Part shown: piece by piece, positions 9,314 to 17,860 of the stretch
How the letters are laid out: the number at the start of each line of letters is the position of its first letter
How positions within the stretch are numbered: position 1 is the stretch's first letter
Source: Phycisphaeraceae bacterium
GTDB taxonomy: Bacteria; Planctomycetota; Phycisphaerae; Phycisphaerales; Phycisphaeraceae
Direction of reading: 5' to 3'
NCBI GenBank assembly: GCA_029260615.1
Contig: JAJDCX010000090.1
Span: 1-64,000, forward strand
Length of the DNA: 64,000 nucleotides
Translations under genes and position numbers: made by a program
The notes under the pieces: model-generated
Seen by the model: only the letters and a program-made list of their open reading frames with translations
The model's database searches: none
Told to the model about the DNA's origin: nothing

Positions 9314-11364
9314 ATCAGGGTCTCTTTTTGATTGTGAAGCTGTCGCATGACGTTTACTGTTGTGGCTGAGTGAACTACCGAGCGGGGGTACGGCCCCAGG
9401 TTAATCGGCCTAGGGCTTAAATCCTCGACACTGCTCCAGCGTGTCTGCCATGAATCATCGTCGAGACATCGCCCGGCGAGTTGATCGAGTCGGTGGCGGT
9501 ACGCACCGGTCACACGCAGGACGTGATCCGTCTGGTCAAACTGACCGTCGATGCGGACCGACGCGATACCCGGACGGCAGAACCGATCGAGGATAGGCAT
9601 CGCCCCGAGGTCGTAGCCGGTCAGCAGGTGGTTTCGGCAGTGCTGGTCGGCGATGACCGGGCGTACTTGGCCGTGCTTGTCTTTCAATCCGAAGTCGACG
9701 TGCCGGCAAGGCCCACGGCAGACATCTTTGCGGCCCACCGATGAGCCGTGCAATGCGATCACACAATGGTCGATCAACATCCCCAACAGCGGGCCGTGTA
9801 TCTGCGCCTCGAGTGGGAGCGTCGCACCATCGGCCAGCTCGAACAGATCGGCAAGCCCCGCCTCGGTCGAGATGCAACAGGCATCGGCACCCAACTCGGC
9901 GAGCAACGCCACCGCTGCGCTGTTCATCATGTTGAACCCAACGTCGGCCACGATCGATGACGACGGGCACAGCCGCGCGGCCAGCGCCAGCGTACCGGGA
10001 TGATGAACCAGAACATAATCGAGTTCGGCCCCCGTAAGCTGATTCAGAACCCACTGGGCCTCTGCCCATTCACGATCGGTCGTGATGCGCGGCGTGCGGA
10101 GTCCAATTTTTGCGCCGGCGCTATGAGCCAGATCAATCGCATCCGTTATAGCCTGGAGTTGCCAGTGTTCGCCGCTGCGTTGGGATAGCTCGGCGGCGAG
10201 GTAGACGCGGTCGGCACCGGCTTCGATCGCCGCAGCCGCGGCCTCTGCACCCGACACACACACAGCCAATTCGATTAACGGGGCGCTCGCGGCCACGGTT
10301 TCACGGTCCGCAGAAGGTATGACGGCCGTGGTGTCTACATCGCTGGGCTCGGCATACCCGTTACTTAACTGCAGGGGCTCGCGACGGCCGTCGGCATCCA
10401 CCACGTCCCGGTGAGATGCGCCGCCAAGAATCGTCAGCGTGGACAGGCGGCGTACCTGATTGCGGTAAACGTTCTCAATTCCCTCGACCGCCAGCGTGAA
10501 CGACGGGGGGCACTGGTAATAGGCGTCGATGGCCTGTCGGTAGCTGTGAACGATCTCACGCAGATAAGCCGCGTCGCGCATCCTGCCCTCGAGTTTCATG
10601 CAGTGGATACCCGCCTGGACGATCTGCGGGATGTGCCGGATCAGGCAGAGATCTTTTAGCGCCAACAGGTGCCCGCCACCGACACGGCCGACGGCCTGCC
10701 CGTCGTCAAGCCGGACCAGATCGTAGTCCCACCGGCACGGCTTCATGCATTCGCCACGGTTGGCGCTCTTGCCAAACAGAACTCCCGAGGTGTTGCAGTG
10801 CCCGCCATGCGCCACACACATATCACCGTGAACAAAGCACTCGACCTCGATGTCGGCCCGCCGTCCGATTTCGCCGATCTGCGACAGGCTGATGTCACGG
10901 GATGTGATGACCCGGCTTACCCCCAGACGCTTAAGCACCAAGGCGTGTTCATGATGATGTACGTTCATCATCGTACTGGCGTGCAGCGGCGTGGTAACCC
11001 CCAACTCCCGCGCCAGACGGATCGTTGCCAGGTCATGCACGATAATTGCATCGGCGCCTACCGCGTCGATCGAAGCGATCAGGTCTGCCGCCTTCCTAAG
11101 TTCAGACTCACCGATCAGGGCGTTGACGGTCACATAGAGACGGCGGCCGGCTTCATGCACGAACTCGACTGCCTGACGGAGTTGCTCTTCATCGAAGTGG
11201 AAGTCCTTGCGGTGTTGCCGCATGTTCAGCGTCTTGGTGCCTAGATAGACGGCGTCGGCACCGGCTTCGATAACAGCCTCGAGCGCATCGCGGCGGCCGG
11301 CGGGGGCTAACAGTTCGATCTGGCTGGTTAGGCTGGTAATGCTCTCGTTGGTGGGCATGATCAT
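9310..11364 (-). CDS. Tandem U32-family protein, UbiU/UbiV-like fusion
   Basis: 684 residues with two U32 halves. The first (about 15-290) opens with ELLAPAGRRDALEAVIEAGADAVYLG and has cysteines at about 183, 190, 206 and 240, spaced 7, 16 and 34, close to the four [4Fe-4S] ligands of UbiU, with NRGECMKPCRW and IHCMKLEGR as in that family. The second (about 363-660) repeats the opening (AIEAGADRVYLA) and has a second set of cysteines near 534, 549, 553 and 576. U32 proteins of this kind carry out O2-independent hydroxylation (UbiU-UbiV in ubiquinone synthesis) or RNA base hydroxylation (RlhA). Having both halves in one chain suggests a covalent UbiUV equivalent. The ATG has a GGAG site 8 bases upstream. 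Confidence 0.85.
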   Translation of the reverse strand: MIMPTNESITSLTSQIELLAPAGRRDALEAVIEAGADAVYLGTKTLNMRQHRKDFHFDEEQLRQAVEFVHEAGRRLYVTVNALIGESELRKAADLIASIDAVGADAIIVHDLATIRLARELGVTTPLHASTMMNVHHHEHALVLKRLGVSRVITSRDISLSQIGEIGRRADIEVECFVHGDMCVAHGGHCNTSGVLFGKSANRGECMKPCRWDYDLVRLDDGQAVGRVGGGHLLALKDLCLIRHIPQIVQAGIHCMKLEGRMRDAAYLREIVHSYRQAIDAYYQCPPSFTLAVEGIENVYRNQVRRLSTLTILGGASHRDVVDADGRREPLQLSNGYAEPSDVDTTAVIPSADRETVAASAPLIELAVCVSGAEAAAAAIEAGADRVYLAAELSQRSGEHWQLQAITDAIDLAHSAGAKIGLRTPRITTDREWAEAQWVLNQLTGAELDYVLVHHPGTLALAARLCPSSSIVADVGFNMMNSAAVALLAELGADACCISTEAGLADLFELADGATLPLEAQIHGPLLGMLIDHCVIALHGSSVGRKDVCRGPCRHVDFGLKDKHGQVRPVIADQHCRNHLLTGYDLGAMPILDRFCRPGIASVRIDGQFDQTDHVLRVTGAYRHRLDQLAGRCLDDDSWQTRWSSVEDLSPRPINLGPYPRSVVHSATTVNVMRQLHNQKETLI

Positions 11365-11383
11365 GGTGTGTGCTCCAACTAAA

Positions 11384-12475
11384 TCAGTAAAGCCCGGCGG
11401 CCGGGGGGGTGTTCGGATTGGATAACGGATGGGGGTTATCGACGCCGTGCATCACAAACCCGTTGGGAACGTTGGTGGGCGGTGTGATGAGCCTGGCGTT
11501 GTCACGCTCAAGGAGGCGGACGATCAGGAAGGTCTCGTCCAGCCGGGTAACACGTAGCTGGCCGGGTTCGCCGAACGGCGTACTCTTGCCCATTGCGTCG
11601 AGGGTCTCGAAGACAAGCCGATCCCCCATTGGGAAATAGGCGGGCGTTCTTCCGGGTTCAACGCTTAGCTCCAGGCAGCAACCCAGCAGCGTGTTGCCGT
11701 AACCTGAAAGGTGTACCGCGTTGGGGAAAGACTCGGTCTGCAGTGAGCGGAGCAGGTCGATATCTAGGGCCATGCCACCGTAATGGACACCGCGGATGCG
11801 GAGCCTTTGTGACTCGGTCATCACCTGCGCTAGACGGGCCAACACTGCGGGGGTGGCAAACAGCACGCCGATGTCTTGCGTGTTAATCACATCCATCGCC
11901 TGATCGACAACATGCTGGGCGTAGCGTTGACTGGCGATGCTGTCATTGGGCAACTTGCGGGCCCAGCGCGGATCGAAGTCAACACTGAACGGCTCGGGGC
12001 TATCAACACGGCGAGCCAGCCGGGGTGCGGCCTTGGCGATGATGTGCGGACCGCTTGGGCCAATGAAGAGCCAACGCTCGTTGCGAGGGAACCCGACGTG
12101 CGCTGCCGCAAAAGAGAACGGCTCGATAAACGCAGACTCAAACTCATCCTCACGGTAGGCGGTCCACGTCCCGGGCCCGGTCGTCCCGCCGGTCTGCCCC
12201 AGAACCATCTCGCCTATCCGGTCGTGGAATCGACGGGGGATGTAGTCGCAGAGAGGACGTTGCTGGAGGTCGTGGGCGCTAAGGTTGCCCAGCATCACGA
12301 GGTCTTGAAAATGCTTGACATCATGGCGTGGATCGACACCAAGCCGTTGGGCCCGGTCGATCCAGAACGGTGTGCCCCACTTAGAATCGAAGTGAACATC
12401 CATCAGGTGCCCAATCCGATCGTGATTGACGCCGGGCTCGTAGACTTCACCAAGGCAGGTGGCTGGTTGTGTCAT
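11384..12475 (-). CDS. Adenylate-forming enzyme, PaaK/LuxE-like
   Basis: 363 residues, shorter than typical phenylacetate-CoA ligases (about 430). The signature is the phosphate-binding loop VLGQTGGTTGPG near residue 95, followed by a mixed alpha/beta core (IGVLFATPAVLARL, then VHLSGYGNTLLGCCLE) and a late EPGQLRVTRLDETFLIVRLLERD segment. The classical small C-terminal lid domain appears reduced or absent. Such enzymes activate an acid as an acyl-adenylate for transfer to CoA or a carrier. In this operon it lies beside an alpha/beta hydrolase and a thioester-reductase-like SDR, a set able to activate and then reduce an acid. There is a 20-base gap to the U32 gene and an ATGA overlap with the hydrolase gene. 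Confidence 0.72.
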   Translation of the reverse strand: MTQPATCLGEVYEPGVNHDRIGHLMDVHFDSKWGTPFWIDRAQRLGVDPRHDVKHFQDLVMLGNLSAHDLQQRPLCDYIPRRFHDRIGEMVLGQTGGTTGPGTWTAYREDEFESAFIEPFSFAAAHVGFPRNERWLFIGPSGPHIIAKAAPRLARRVDSPEPFSVDFDPRWARKLPNDSIASQRYAQHVVDQAMDVINTQDIGVLFATPAVLARLAQVMTESQRLRIRGVHYGGMALDIDLLRSLQTESFPNAVHLSGYGNTLLGCCLELSVEPGRTPAYFPMGDRLVFETLDAMGKSTPFGEPGQLRVTRLDETFLIVRLLERDNARLITPPTNVPNGFVMHGVDNPHPLSNPNTPPAAGLY

Positions 12476-13170
12476 GCCCGCCCCCTCTTGGAAATAGTTT
12501 GCCCTATAAAGTCAGCGCAAGCCTCGACGATGCTCGGCTCCATACCTCGGTAGAAGTGCTCGCCGCCCGTGATCAGATACCGCTTTGTGGGCGGATCGAG
12601 CGTGTCCAGCCACTGCTGTGTCACGTCAACGGGTGTAGCAAAGTCGTCGTCACTGTAGATGACCATGCTCGCCAGGTCGGAGTCCTTCAACGACGAGAAG
12701 TCGTGACGCGCAACGGTCGGTGAGATCATCACAAGCGCATCAAAGCAAGGGATTGCTCCCGACACCAGAGCGTATGCCCCGAAGCTGTACCCGATGCCGA
12801 TCCGTGGCAGATCAAACTGCGTGCCCAGCCAGTCGGCCGCGCAGCGGGCTTCCTGTGCCATATTTGGGTCCGCTGGGGACGTGCCTGTTTCCCAGAACTG
12901 CCGCATATTTTCCGCGACATCGACCGGCTCGCCGCCGCTTTTGCCGACCCCGCCGTAGTTAAACCGCAGTGTCACGAAGCCATGTGCCGGGAGGTCCAGC
13001 GCCAGGCGTTCGATGACGTTGTTGTTGACCGCACCGCCCATCAGGGGATGAGGATTGGCGATCAGCACGACAGCGAAAACAGACCCCTGATCGGGGTAAG
13101 TCAGTTCACCCGCCAATCGGCCATTAGGCCCGGGGATATAGACCGATTCTTGTGTCAGTTGGGCAGTCAT
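12472..13170 (-). CDS. Alpha/beta-fold hydrolase
   Basis: 232 residues, a compact serine hydrolase. The nucleophile elbow is GYSFGAY (Ser near 126), with an oxyanion region around LIANPHPLMGG, an acidic candidate in VIYSDDDFATPV and the catalytic His in GGEHFYRGM near 207. The family resembles short dienelactone-hydrolase or YcjY-like enzymes that release acyl groups from thioesters or esters. No signal peptide is present, so it is cytoplasmic. It is flanked by the adenylate-forming enzyme and the SDR-SCP2 protein through 4-base overlaps, which suggests a role in acyl transfer or product release (inference). Confidence 0.82.
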   Translation of the reverse strand: MTAQLTQESVYIPGPNGRLAGELTYPDQGSVFAVVLIANPHPLMGGAVNNNVIERLALDLPAHGFVTLRFNYGGVGKSGGEPVDVAENMRQFWETGTSPADPNMAQEARCAADWLGTQFDLPRIGIGYSFGAYALVSGAIPCFDALVMISPTVARHDFSSLKDSDLASMVIYSDDDFATPVDVTQQWLDTLDPPTKRYLITGGEHFYRGMEPSIVEACADFIGQTISKRGRA

Positions 13171-14765
13171 ACCGTCAGCCCCTCCCGCTGAAGCGTCTCG
13201 CGGTCACAAGGGAACTCCTGATTAAACTTATGCAGGATCATCGCCATCTTCAGCGCCTGCTCGATGTTGCCAGCAACTCGCGCCTGGCGTTTGAAGAATG
13301 CCTCTTGGGGGTGTACCTCCCCAGCGATCGCACGCCAGAACACCTCGCTGTCAGTCCGGTAGGTGAAGTCTTCCTTAAACGTGTTCTCGCCGCGGTGTAC
13401 CTCCACAAGCCGACCGCGATCAAACCGACAGACCCATTGGCCGTCAGCCACATCCTCGATAATGAAGCGCATCGTCACGGTTGCCGCCGTCGTCTTCGCG
13501 GTTTCCGAGCGGCTGATCCGATCGGGCAGGAATGACTTGAAGTAGGCGTCGTAGAGCGGCGTATCTTCCGCCGATGCGTTGTTGGCGGTATCGTTGGTTA
13601 CTGGGTGGTTGCCCCTATCGACCACCTTGCCACGGCCCCATCGGCTTGCATCGGCGTAACTAAATAGCTTGGACAGGGCTTGAAGATCATACGAAGGGCA
13701 GAACATTTTGGCCGACCGCTCCAACAGATCAGCCTCGCCGCGATCAAAAGTCGGGGTATCGACAAAGTAGTGCTCGATGGGTCGGCTCACTTCATAGAAC
13801 AGCCGTTCGGTCTCGTTCATCACCGTGGGGTCAAAAGTGCCCGGGTCCACGAAACGTCCGCCGGTGATGTGGTAATACGACTCAATGGCATGCCTGATCT
13901 GCGCGTTGGTCGGTGGGTCGGGGTGGGTCAGGTGGTAGACCCGGCCATGCAATCGGCGGTCGGTCACCGCGTGCGCGATCATCGCAGTAACATAATCCAC
14001 TGGCACAATGTTCTGTCGATCACCGGCGCGGCCTCGGATGCGCAAAGACACACGGACACACCCACCACCCACGGATGTCCTCGGTGCCCCATCGTGTTGT
14101 TCAGCCAGGATCTGTGACGCGCGGGCAGACAGATAGAACCCCGAGAACTTCGTCGCCCGGCCGGTCGCGTACTCACCGACCACGATCGATGGGCGGTAGA
14201 CCGTCAGGGTTCTGCCGGGGGCGGCGTGTGACCAGGTCTCACAGGCCCGCTCGACCTGCCACTTGGTTCGCTCGTAAGGGTTGTGAAACTCCGGGCGTTC
14301 GCCTTCGATTGTTTCACGGACCTGGCAGTGCGCCTTGCCGCAGCGGTAGGCCGAACTGACCAGGTGCAGGTCGTTGATGCCGTGTGTCTGTGCCCAGCGA
14401 AGCAGAGCGAAAGTCCCCGTCACGTTCGTCCGCTTAGGCTCACCCATCGGGTCGGACTCGAACCGCGTCGATGCTGCGGTATGGATGATAGAGCGGATAC
14501 CCTGCCCGGTGGGGTCGGGCAGGCCACAGACCAAATCGCCGGTGAGGAGGACTACTTGGCCGGATGAAAGCTGTTCATCCAGAACCACTCCAAGCTCACA
14601 GAGCATGTCGGCCAACCGGCGTGTGGAGCGATCCAGCGGTGACCGCAATAGCACCGCGCACCGTACTTGCCGGCGTAGCAGATCCGCGAGCAGATAGTGC
14701 CCGATGAAACCGGTCGCGCCCGTTAATAAGACACGGCTATTGTCGGCGGGTGGTTGATTCATCAT
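13167..14765 (-). CDS. Thioester-reductase-like SDR fused to an SCP2-like domain
   Basis: 532 residues. Residues about 10-340 are an extended SDR (NAD_binding_4 type): cofactor loop TGATGFIG at 15-22, an acidic or polar segment after the second strand, the catalytic YERTK at 164-168, and TNVTGT. This domain is found in enzymes that reduce acyl-CoA or carrier-bound thioesters to aldehydes or alcohols. After a linker, residues about 425-520 look like an SCP2 lipid-binding domain (WVCRFDRGRLVEVHRGE, then DSEVFWRAIAGEVHP and VAGNIEQALKMA). SCP2 proteins such as UbiT bind isoprenoid or quinone intermediates. The fusion suggests a lipophilic substrate held close to the reductase. It is the second gene of the operon, with ATGA-type overlaps at both ends. 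Confidence 0.75.
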   Translation of the reverse strand: MMNQPPADNSRVLLTGATGFIGHYLLADLLRRQVRCAVLLRSPLDRSTRRLADMLCELGVVLDEQLSSGQVVLLTGDLVCGLPDPTGQGIRSIIHTAASTRFESDPMGEPKRTNVTGTFALLRWAQTHGINDLHLVSSAYRCGKAHCQVRETIEGERPEFHNPYERTKWQVERACETWSHAAPGRTLTVYRPSIVVGEYATGRATKFSGFYLSARASQILAEQHDGAPRTSVGGGCVRVSLRIRGRAGDRQNIVPVDYVTAMIAHAVTDRRLHGRVYHLTHPDPPTNAQIRHAIESYYHITGGRFVDPGTFDPTVMNETERLFYEVSRPIEHYFVDTPTFDRGEADLLERSAKMFCPSYDLQALSKLFSYADASRWGRGKVVDRGNHPVTNDTANNASAEDTPLYDAYFKSFLPDRISRSETAKTTAATVTMRFIIEDVADGQWVCRFDRGRLVEVHRGENTFKEDFTYRTDSEVFWRAIAGEVHPQEAFFKRQARVAGNIEQALKMAMILHKFNQEFPCDRETLQREGLTV

Positions 14766-15388
14766 TCGTTCTCGGCCCGTGCGTCATCCTGAAGATCGGC
14801 GTCAAGACTCTGGAGGTAGGTAATCACAAGCCAGACCTGCTCCCGTGCCAGTGTGTCGTTAAATGCGGGCATCTCGGAGAAGGTGCCGTCGCTATTGGGG
14901 GTTTCTGCGGTGTAGCCCCCGGTGATCTTTCTGAACCACGCACGGGGCGCACCGTGATGGAGCGTGGAAGCAAAGCGGTGGGAGAAGTCGTGGAAGTCGG
15001 CACCCGCGAGGGCTTCGGGCAATCGAGTGCCCCGGCCGTCGGCGTTCTGGCCGTGACAGTCGGCACAGTGCTTCTTGTAAACCACCGCGCCACGGCTGAC
15101 CGCAACGGGGTCTTTACGGGCTTTAAATGGGTTTTTAGTCGTACTCAGCGCCTGGTCCCGCGCCACGGCTTGCTCCGCACTGATCCCCAATTCTTCGACA
15201 CGCATCGTCAGGAACGCCTCGGCCGGGTCGTTCTTTTGATCTGCCAAGGCCTGGGTGTAGGCAGACTCATCCACCACCGTGATCGCCCGATCAAGCGACT
15301 GCGGACCGCTGCAAGCGACAAGGGCCAAGCATGTGGCAACCAGTGATCCAGATAACAGGGCTACAACTCTGATCGAATACTGATGCAT
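14762..15388 (-). CDS. Mono-heme cytochrome c lipoprotein
   Basis: 208 residues. The N-terminus is a lipoprotein signal (hydrophobic run ending in lipobox LVACS), so the mature protein is anchored on the outer face of the membrane. One heme-binding site, CADCH, lies near residue 113, with a downstream Met ligand candidate in FSEMPAFNDTL, typical of small class I cytochromes c. It is the first gene of the ten-gene minus-strand operon and faces the divergent two-component system. It probably delivers or takes electrons for a redox step of the pathway (inference). The start has a modest AGGA upstream. Confidence 0.85.
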   Translation of the reverse strand: MHQYSIRVVALLSGSLVATCLALVACSGPQSLDRAITVVDESAYTQALADQKNDPAEAFLTMRVEELGISAEQAVARDQALSTTKNPFKARKDPVAVSRGAVVYKKHCADCHGQNADGRGTRLPEALAGADFHDFSHRFASTLHHGAPRAWFRKITGGYTAETPNSDGTFSEMPAFNDTLAREQVWLVITYLQSLDADLQDDARAENE

Positions 15389-15486
15389 GTTTCAGGGGTC
15401 CTGTACTTTGGGGGAAGAAACGGAGGGCGGGAGTCGTTATGACTCACCTCTATATATCGGCACATCTCACTAATTGTTTGATTCTG

Positions 15487-15516
15487 TGCAAACATTGCAG
15501 ACTGCAAGAATTGCAG
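15487..15516. promoter_or_regulatory. Phased array of TGCAA/TTGCA half-sites
   Basis: Four five-base half-sites alternate in direction at an exact 8-base period: TGCAA, TTGCA, TGCAA, TTGCA, starting at 15487, 15495, 15503 and 15511. The central pair forms the perfect palindrome TTGCAGACTGCAA. It lies between the divergent cytochrome operon and the two-component genes, a suitable place for the response regulator to bind. Function is inferred only from placement. Confidence 0.5.
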
Positions 15517-15548
15517 GGCTATGGCTGCTGATGCGGTATGTGGTATCA

Positions 15549-15565
15549 CTAGGTCCCGGGCCTAG
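15549..15565. promoter_or_regulatory. Imperfect palindrome upstream of the kinase gene
   Basis: CTAGG-TCCCGGG-CCTAG is a near-perfect dyad with five-base arms, about 47 bases before the chosen kinase start. It could be an operator or a structured leader; no regulator is identified. Confidence 0.35.
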
Positions 15566-15611
15566 CGGTTGTGGTACGGTTACAATGTCAGGGGTTAAAC
15601 AGGAACCGTCG

Positions 15612-17192
15612 ATGACTCTGAAAAACCGGCTACTGGTAACAACCTCGGTGATGATCGTGAGTCTGCTGGCGGTCACAGGAGCCTCGCTGTGGGTGATGTC
15701 GGACATCGCCGGGAGCCTGGGCTGGGTCGCCGGTGAATACAACGAACTGCGTCTGATCGATCAGACGGGCAACGACCTGGCGGATGCGAGCGGCCTGCTG
15801 CGGAGTGATCGGCCGGACTTCGAGCTGATCGACGCCAAGCTGGGCAAGGCCATGCTCAAGCTCAACGACTACATCGCGTTGCAGGTCGAGGGAGAATACG
15901 GGCTGGGCAGCGTGACGGAGGGCCACCAAGACGCGGAGCAGCGGACCACCTACACGATTGCCCATGCGTTGGAGCCGATCACCGCAAGAGCCCATGAACT
16001 GAAACTCATCGCCACATCAACCTCGCCCGATGCAACGGACACCCAGGCAGATATCGATGAGATGTCCGCTTCGATCAGGCGTATCCGATCAGACCTGGAG
16101 GCCCTTGCGGCCGAGGGCGACGCCGCCGTGTTGGACGCCCACGACCGTGGCCGGACCGTGCTGAAGCGATCCGTGCTGACCCTCTCGGCGGTGAGCTTCC
16201 TGGCAGCGTTTATCGTGGCGCTTAGCGGATTGGTGCAATACCGAGCCGTCGTGCCACCACTGGCGCGTATGCGTGACCGTGTCCGTGAGATCGCATCGGG
16301 TCGGCTCGATCAACGCCTGTCGCACTGTGGCCGCGACGAGTTCGCCGACCTCGCCCTGGACTTTAACCGGATGGTCGCCGAGTTAGAAGCCCTGTACCAC
16401 AACCTCGAAGAGCGGGTCGAGACCAAGAGCAGGCAACTGGTCCGTTCTGAGCGTTTGGCGAGTGTGGGCTACCTCGCGGCGGGCATCGCCCATGAAATCA
16501 ATAACCCCCTTAGCATAATCGCCGGCTACGCCGAGCTTGCGATCAAAGACCTCCGTGCAAAACAACACGACACCGAGTCACTTGAAGGGTTAGAAGTCAT
16601 ACGCGACGAGGCCTTCCGGTGTAAGCGGATCATCGAGAAGCTACTGTCACTGATGCACAGCCCCGACGCCCCCCGTGGTAAAGTCAGTCTTAGTGCCGTG
16701 GCCCACGATGTCGTGGCGATGGTAAGGGGCCTAAAGCAATTCAATAGCCGGGGGCTGGATATCCAGATCGACTCCGCACAGCCCTTGGAAGTACTGGCGC
16801 ACGAAGCCGAAATGAAACAGGTACTCTTGAACCTGACCATCAACGCAATGGAAGCGGTCAGCGACGGCCACGGCCGGGTAGAGATTTTCGGCAGATTGAA
16901 TCACCAAGAGGTCGAATTAGGTGTGACTGATAACGGCCAGGGCATGTCCGCCGAAGTGCTCTCCCACGCCTTCGAGCCGTTCTACACAGACAAACGCGGC
17001 TCCCATGAACAGGGCAACGGCCTGGGGCTATCCATCGTGCACGCCATCATCCAGGACCACGGCGGGCGGATCGAAGCCCACAGCGATGGTTCCGGGCAAG
17101 GCAGCCGCTTCACTCTTTACCTGCCCAAAGCGAGTATTCGGACGACCGAGGAAAATCATGACCGATCCGACGCCAACACCTCCACCGCCTAA
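15612..17192 (+). CDS. Membrane sensor histidine kinase
   Basis: 526 residues from the ATG at 15612 (protein MTLKNRLL), which has AGGA seven bases upstream; the track's earlier start adds an unlikely leader. Layout: membrane helix (about 8-30), a helical periplasmic sensor domain (about 35-195), second membrane helix (about 200-222), HAMP linker, HisKA domain with phospho-acceptor His in AAGIAHEINNPLS, and HATPase with NLTINAMEAV (N box), VTDNGQGM (G1) and GNGLGLSIV (G2). The HEINNPL form of the H box is that of NtrB/RegB-like kinases. It overlaps the response-regulator gene by 35 bases. The signal sensed is unknown. Confidence 0.9.
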   Translation: MTLKNRLLVTTSVMIVSLLAVTGASLWVMSDIAGSLGWVAGEYNELRLIDQTGNDLADASGLLRSDRPDFELIDAKLGKAMLKLNDYIALQVEGEYGLGSVTEGHQDAEQRTTYTIAHALEPITARAHELKLIATSTSPDATDTQADIDEMSASIRRIRSDLEALAAEGDAAVLDAHDRGRTVLKRSVLTLSAVSFLAAFIVALSGLVQYRAVVPPLARMRDRVREIASGRLDQRLSHCGRDEFADLALDFNRMVAELEALYHNLEERVETKSRQLVRSERLASVGYLAAGIAHEINNPLSIIAGYAELAIKDLRAKQHDTESLEGLEVIRDEAFRCKRIIEKLLSLMHSPDAPRGKVSLSAVAHDVVAMVRGLKQFNSRGLDIQIDSAQPLEVLAHEAEMKQVLLNLTINAMEAVSDGHGRVEIFGRLNHQEVELGVTDNGQGMSAEVLSHAFEPFYTDKRGSHEQGNGLGLSIVHAIIQDHGGRIEAHSDGSGQGSRFTLYLPKASIRTTEENHDRSDANTSTA

Positions 17193-17775
17193 CCGACGCG
17201 TATTAGTCGTCGAGGACGAGCCCAGGCTTCGGGCAATGCTCCTGCGCGCCCTACCCGACATGGGGTTCGAGCCCATCGGCGCAGCCAGCGGTGAGGAGGC
17301 GCTTCTGAGCATGCAAGAAGAACCGGCCGCCATCGCCGTACTGGACCTGAACCTCCCAGGGATCAACGGCATGACCGTCTTTGAGCGGTTACGCGAGCAA
17401 TGGCCCGACACCCAGGTCGTCATCATGACCGGCTACGGCGACCTCGACGCCGCACAGCAAGCGATCCGGCTTAACGTCGCGGACTTCCTCACCAAACCCT
17501 GCACGCTCGGCGACCTGGAACAGGCCCTGGACCGCGCTTGGCGCCGCAGATTAGACGAACACGACACCCCCCCCACCACCGCCCCACCGCACATCACCGC
17601 AACCGATCCGAACGCGGCTCCTGACCCAACGCGCACCATCCAAAATGTCGAAAAAGAACTCATCCTCGCCGCCCTAAATCGCAACAACGACAACCGCACC
17701 GCCGCCGCCCGCGAGCTAGGCATCAGTGTTCGAACACTGTATTACCGGCTATCCCAGTACGACATCGAGCGATAG
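17158..17775 (+). CDS. Response regulator with Fis-type HTH (ActR/PrrA-like)
   Basis: 205 residues from the ATG at 17158 with GAGGAAAATC upstream; the track start at 17005 reads through the kinase gene. The receiver domain (about 13-135) has acidic residues VVEDE, phospho-acceptor Asp at 63 in VLDLNLPG, the switch Thr in VIMTGYG and Lys in FLTKPC. A Pro/Thr-rich linker leads to a C-terminal Fis-type helix-turn-helix (RTAAARELGISVRTLYYRLS). There is no AAA+ domain, so this is the short RegA/ActR/PrrA class, which does not itself activate sigma-54 polymerase. Regulators of this class often control redox-related genes. The divergent redox-rich operon is a natural candidate target. Confidence 0.9.
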   Translation: MTDPTPTPPPPNRRVLVVEDEPRLRAMLLRALPDMGFEPIGAASGEEALLSMQEEPAAIAVLDLNLPGINGMTVFERLREQWPDTQVVIMTGYGDLDAAQQAIRLNVADFLTKPCTLGDLEQALDRAWRRRLDEHDTPPTTAPPHITATDPNAAPDPTRTIQNVEKELILAALNRNNDNRTAAARELGISVRTLYYRLSQYDIER

Positions 17776-17786
17776 GTCTATCGCTC
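17767..17786 (+). terminator. Hairpin at the end of the response-regulator gene
   Basis: Perfect 8-bp inverted repeat GAGCGATA-GGTC-TATCGCTC spans the stop codon. There is no T tract after it, so it may instead protect the 3' end or be chance. A second dyad, CCACCG-10-CGGTGG, follows at about 17822-17843. Confidence 0.35.
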
Positions 17787-17860
17787 TGGCTACCGCCGCA
17801 CATCAGGCCATCACACGAACAACCACCGGGTCAAGGTTCGGTGGCGGTGCTGGCTTGTGG

